The notes below the pieces were generated by a model that saw nothing but the letters and a program-made list of their open reading frames with translations, made no database searches and had not been told where the DNA came from. DNA of 9,097 bases from the NCBI GenBank assembly GCA_003448835.1, contig DLXM01000219.1, positions 1 to 9,097 on the forward strand. Direction: 5' to 3'. This document shows positions 6,507 to 9,097 of this stretch, piece after piece. Position numbers and translations under genes: made by a program. Position 1 is the stretch's first letter. The number at the start of each line of letters is the position of its first letter. Source of the DNA: Bacteroidota bacterium. GTDB lineage: Bacteria > Bacteroidota > Rhodothermia > Balneolales > HLUCCA01.

Positions 6507-7586
6507 TCAACTCACTTGCTTCCTCTTCCGCATTTCTTGCAGTGCGACGACAAAAATGGTAACTAATGTCAATGGGATAGCGAAGTAGAACATAACGGAA
6601 CTAAACATTGGCAATGCATCGTGTTGTGAAGCCGCCAAAACCAGATACATTGTGTAGGCTACATAGTATAATAGAAATAAAACCCCTTCTTTTCGACTGA
6701 TAATGCCCCCTGTAAAAAATATAGGGAAACAAGCGAGTGCAACTACGATCATCACTGGTATATCAAAACCAACAAGGGCCGTTGACACCTCAATGCCACT
6801 GGGTGCCACGATACTGGATATCCCAAGCACCCCCATAATATTGAATATGTTACTTCCTACCACGTTACCCACAGCAATGTCTCGTTCACCACGAACTGCA
6901 GCTATGATGGATGTAACTACTTCTGGAAGTGATGTACCCGCTGCAACTATGGTCAAACCAACAACTAATTCACTGACGCCCATATACTGGGCAAAAGATA
7001 CCGCACTTTCAACAAGCCAACGGGATCCAATTACCAAAAGTAAGAGGCCACCTATTACTAATCCAATATTCTTAGCCCAATCAAGTTTTGAAAATCCATC
7101 CACCCCAAATTCTTTACTGTATTCTGCGTTTACTTTGGCACTCTCTTTTCGGCTTTGATAAATAAGAAACCACACATAAATAATGAGTCCAACAAAAAAT
7201 ATAACTCCATCTACAAAACTAATCATGCCATCTAAGGAGAAAAACAAAACGATAACCGAGACCAGAATCATCAAAGGCACATCAATACGCATCAATTGCC
7301 TTGAAACTACCAAAGGGACAATCAAGGACGCAACACCGAGGATAAAAAGTACATTAAAAATGTTACTACCCACCACATTTCCCAGAGCGATGTTCGCTTG
7401 TCCTGATAACGCCGCTTTGATGCTTACCGCCAGCTCAGGAGAACTGGTACCAAAAGCCACCACCGTTAATCCGATAACTAAGGGGGAAATCCCCAATACT
7501 GCAGCCGATCGTGACGCGCCCCGGACCAATGCTTCGGCGCCAATAATCAGGAAAAGTAATCCAACGACGAAGTATGCGATTTCCAT
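6507..7586 (-). CDS. Calcium/sodium antiporter, CaCA family (YrbG-like)
   Basis: This 359-residue inner-membrane cation exchanger has about ten transmembrane helices. It shows the internal duplication of the CaCA superfamily. The first alpha repeat contains FGTSSPELAVS (45-55) and GNVVGSNIFN (69-78); the second contains AGTSLPEVVTS (216-226) and GNVVGSNIFN (240-249). The acidic residues Glu51 and Glu222 of the GTSxPE motifs are both kept, so ion binding should be intact. A charged cytoplasmic loop (about 145-172) separates the halves. It is expected to exchange Ca2+ for Na+ across the cytoplasmic membrane; ion selectivity is not proven. The C-terminus carries an additional helix (about 330-349) and a basic tail. 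AGGA lies four bases before the ATG, one of the few clear ribosome-binding sites in the window. Confidence 0.93.
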   Translation of the reverse strand: MEIAYFVVGLLFLIIGAEALVRGASRSAAVLGISPLVIGLTVVAFGTSSPELAVSIKAALSGQANIALGNVVGSNIFNVLFILGVASLIVPLVVSRQLMRIDVPLMILVSVIVLFFSLDGMISFVDGVIFFVGLIIYVWFLIYQSRKESAKVNAEYSKEFGVDGFSKLDWAKNIGLVIGGLLLLVIGSRWLVESAVSFAQYMGVSELVVGLTIVAAGTSLPEVVTSIIAAVRGERDIAVGNVVGSNIFNIMGVLGISSIVAPSGIEVSTALVGFDIPVMIVVALACFPIFFTGGIISRKEGVLFLLYYVAYTMYLVLAASQHDALPMFSSVMFYFAIPLTLVTIFVVALQEMRKRKQVS

Positions 7587-7677
7587 ATTGTCCTATTTTT
7601 TTAAGTTTCTGGATACTGTTTTCACGAGAATGCCATTTGAACAAGCAAGTTAATAAATAACTTATACCTCATTTTGA

Positions 7678-8253
7678 TTAATTACCCTGACCTGCGTTTG
7701 TTACGTGACGTTGCCAGATATCGAGATAGACTTCTTTGAATGGGACCCAGGTGTCACGTTCGATTTGGGCATCGTTTAAACGGACAATATTCATGGTTAT
7801 TTGCAGATTTTTAAGCGCTTTATCAAATTGACCCTTTGTACATCCGGTTTCTTGAACTACTGTTTTACGCAATGAAGTGGTGTCCCAGGGTTCTTCCGTT
7901 ATTTTGTCGTACACAAATTGGGTTAATGAATCTTGTTTTTTGATGTCCACATAAGCGATTGGAAAGTGAACATCCCGTACATATTCCAGATCCATGAGTA
8001 CGGCAAGTCCACTTTTTATTTTACCGTAATAGATTTCAGTCGGATATTCGGCTGGTAGCTGATTTTTCCACGCCCAGACAACACCGATTCGCTCTCCCCA
8101 ACCGCTTTCACCGGGTTGTTTTTTGGGGTAATCGACATGTTCATACAATGATGTATGTTCAGTTTTCTCACTTTGAAATACGGTACAGACTTTCACTTTT
8201 TTAATAAAGTCTCGAGCTTGTTCGATTGTTTTGATGTAAGGCGTATCACCCAT
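7678..8253 (-). CDS. AlkZ-related winged-helix protein, function unknown
   Basis: This 191-residue cytoplasmic protein has no signal or membrane segment. Its N-terminal half contains QARDFIKKVKVCTVF (12-26), HVDYPKKQPGESGWGERI (39-56) and WAWKNQLP (60-67), followed by YYGKIKSGLAVLMDLEYVRD (75-94). A predicted winged-helix segment spans about 108-160 (FVYDKITEEPWDTTSLRKTV, then CTKGQFDKALKNLQ). It closes with DTWVPFKEVYLDI. This arrangement recalls a family annotated as related to AlkZ/YcaQ DNA crosslink glycosylases, but much shorter than those enzymes (near 400 residues). I recall this link from family naming rather than from a diagnostic catalytic motif, and enzymatic activity is unproven. 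The gap before its start contains a 41-base-period repeat array that could carry its control region. Confidence 0.6.
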   Translation of the reverse strand: MGDTPYIKTIEQARDFIKKVKVCTVFQSEKTEHTSLYEHVDYPKKQPGESGWGERIGVVWAWKNQLPAEYPTEIYYGKIKSGLAVLMDLEYVRDVHFPIAYVDIKKQDSLTQFVYDKITEEPWDTTSLRKTVVQETGCTKGQFDKALKNLQITMNIVRLNDAQIERDTWVPFKEVYLDIWQRHVTNAGQGN

Positions 8254-8285
8254 CGGAATTCTCTTGTTTATGATTTTCTTGTTGA

Positions 8286-8397
8286 ACTTAAATAAGAAGC
8301 TACACTAATTAAGAAATTGGGCAAAAACTTAAATAGCGTAACGCGTTAATTAAGAAAATGTACAAAAACTTAAATAACAGTCCCGATAATTTAAGAA
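8286..8397. repeat. Short repeat array with 41-base period
   Basis: Two 30-base units (8306-8335 and 8347-8376) differ at only three positions and start 41 bases apart. Each holds TTAAG-N14-CTTAA, an inverted pair, and ends in CAAAAACTTAAATA. A partial unit end (ACTTAAATA, 8286-8294) lies exactly 41 bases before the corresponding part of the first unit, and a partial unit start (TAAT-TTAAGAA, 8387-8397) follows the second. Linkers are 11, 11 and 10 bases and unrelated in sequence. The array lies 32 bases upstream of the AlkZ-related gene's start codon. Confidence 0.65.
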
Positions 8398-8403
8398 GCA
8401 AAG

Positions 8404-8443
8404 TATATGTTACTAATATATAATATTGTATATCAGTAATATA
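8404..8443. repeat. AT-rich imperfect palindrome
   Basis: The left arm 8404-8420 and right arm 8429-8443 (TATATCAGTAATATA) pair around an 8-base loop with one mismatch and a 2-base bulge. It sits directly beside the 41-base-period array, between two minus-strand genes. It may be an operator or a cruciform-prone site. It lacks the GC stem and T-run of an intrinsic terminator. The remaining bases to 8497 show nothing recognisable. Confidence 0.4.
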
Positions 8444-8497
8444 AACTGAGGTAAATCAAACGAACTCGTTCCAGCGGGTAAGTTTATGATGACAGGG

Positions 8498-9097
8498 TCA
8501 GTTATCTGATCCATCCCCTTTCAAATGCAGATCGGCGAAGTCGAGATAGTGTGCCCAGTCCCATGGGGTGATGCTGTGCAAACCATCGCGTACATGAAAT
8601 CCTATGGGTCCACGTTTTAAAGCGGTACCCGGCTGTGGACTTTCATCCGGCAATTGTACGTCTAACCCATATAAACGCCAAACCGGTTCGGCTGCTTTTG
8701 CGGCCAGAAATTCTCCGGTTGGATTAGCCCAAACGTCTTGTGACGCGGTGCCAAGATAAAATGGGCGGGGAGCAATGAGGGCTAATGTCAGGTGATTATC
8801 GACGGGCAGATCAGCGGTTGAGTTTTCGTAGGATTTAGCTGCGTCAGCAAACCAATGTGGAAATTTATTGATGGTCTGCCAGTAGGTCTCTCCGTAATTG
8901 CGTTTAAATAGTGCACCAAGACCATTATTAGCGATAACCATCGCAAATCGTGGATCACGAGCACCCGCCCAGGCAGCGGTTCTTCCCAATCTGGAATGCC
9001 CGATCAATGCAACCCGAGTTGGATCCACTATTGAGTCTGTTTCCAGGATATCCATAATTCGACTAAGTCCCCAGGCCCAGGCGGCTAAACTGCCCCA
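8498..9097 (-). CDS. CE15-type glucuronoyl-esterase-like hydrolase, C-terminal part (5' end outside window)
   Basis: The 199 visible residues of an alpha/beta hydrolase run off the right edge; the frame is open through 9056-9097, so the internal ATG at 9055 is not the true start. The fragment opens WGSLAAWAWGLSRI and contains the nucleophile elbow GHSRLGR (Ser35 of the fragment). KRNYGETYWQTINKFPHWF and LPVDNHLTLALIAPRP follow. SQDVWANPTGEFLAA holds a candidate catalytic Asp at 121. GFHVRDGLHSITPWDWAHYLDFAD holds the likely catalytic His174. This order fits CE15 glucuronoyl esterases, which cut the ester between glucuronoxylan and lignin, and related carbohydrate esterases. The usual lysine after GxSRxG is arginine, and the region where many members carry a catalytic Glu reads ANNGLGA. 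Export cannot be judged because the N-terminus is missing. Confidence 0.85.
   Translation of the reverse strand, partial: WGSLAAWAWGLSRIMDILETDSIVDPTRVALIGHSRLGRTAAWAGARDPRFAMVIANNGLGALFKRNYGETYWQTINKFPHWFADAAKSYENSTADLPVDNHLTLALIAPRPFYLGTASQDVWANPTGEFLAAKAAEPVWRLYGLDVQLPDESPQPGTALKRGPIGFHVRDGLHSITPWDWAHYLDFADLHLKGDGSDN

Noticed and set aside
6703..7653. Two plus-strand open frames and one minus-strand frame over the antiporter region
   Set aside because: They lie in other frames of a clear CaCA antiporter or its leader, and their products look compositionally random.
7647..7663. AAGTTA-N5-TAACTT inverted repeat upstream of the antiporter gene
   Set aside because: Six-base arms in AT-rich DNA are expected by chance, and there is no T-run or second copy.
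8286..8397. CRISPR array
   Set aside because: Only two full repeat units with 10-11 base linkers; real spacers are about 30 bases, and no cas gene is present.

Overview
The window reads as a chromosomal stretch of an AT-leaning member of the Bacteroidota/Balneolota/Rhodothermota lineage. This rests on protein families common there (Thioredoxin_9-type protein, 6-bladed beta-propeller lipoprotein, HTH_34-type winged-helix regulator with membrane partners, signal-peptide-bearing DmpA/P1 peptidase). It also rests on weak use of Shine-Dalgarno sites and on two sites resembling the Bacteroides-type promoter (TTTG at -33, TAnnTTTG at -7). The genus cannot be fixed from the sequence alone. There are no rRNA or tRNA genes, no recognisable transposase, no phage genes and no CRISPR array.

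Layout. Positions 1-266 hold no convincing gene, but carry an imperfect hairpin (109-148) and a plausible promoter for the only plus-strand gene, a thioredoxin-like protein (267-845). Everything else is on the minus strand. From 2765 down to 828 lies a compact module: a six-helix membrane protein (2139-2765), a 101-residue winged-helix regulator starting on a GTG that overlaps it by 4 bases (1837-2142), a 66-residue two-helix membrane protein (1633-1833), and after a 226-base gap a further six-helix membrane protein (828-1406). Two copies of the inverted motif AGTACTTTG-N5-CAAAGTACT, one perfect and one degenerate, lie in the two non-coding gaps of this module. The degenerate copy sits on a predicted -7 promoter box. 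This suggests an autoregulated membrane-protein operon controlled by the winged-helix protein.

From 4223 downward lies an exported DmpA/P1-family aminopeptidase (3000-4223). Between its stop and the membrane module is an unusual pyrimidine-rich intergenic stretch with 14-base direct repeats. Upstream of the peptidase are an ABM-fold monooxygenase-like protein (4325-4642), a beta-propeller lipoprotein (4736-5863), a DUF1697 protein (5918-6466) and a CaCA-family Ca2+/Na+ antiporter (6507-7586). Next are an AlkZ-related winged-helix protein (7678-8253) and, running off the right edge, the C-terminal part of a CE15-type glucuronoyl-esterase-like hydrolase (8498-9097).

The 244-base gap between the last two genes holds a short array with a 41-base period (8286-8397) next to an AT-rich palindrome (8404-8443); neither is explained by coding sequence. 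Most genes on this strand look like independent housekeeping or accessory functions. The one stretch that looks like an integrated, poorly described system is the regulator/membrane-protein module with its palindromic sites.
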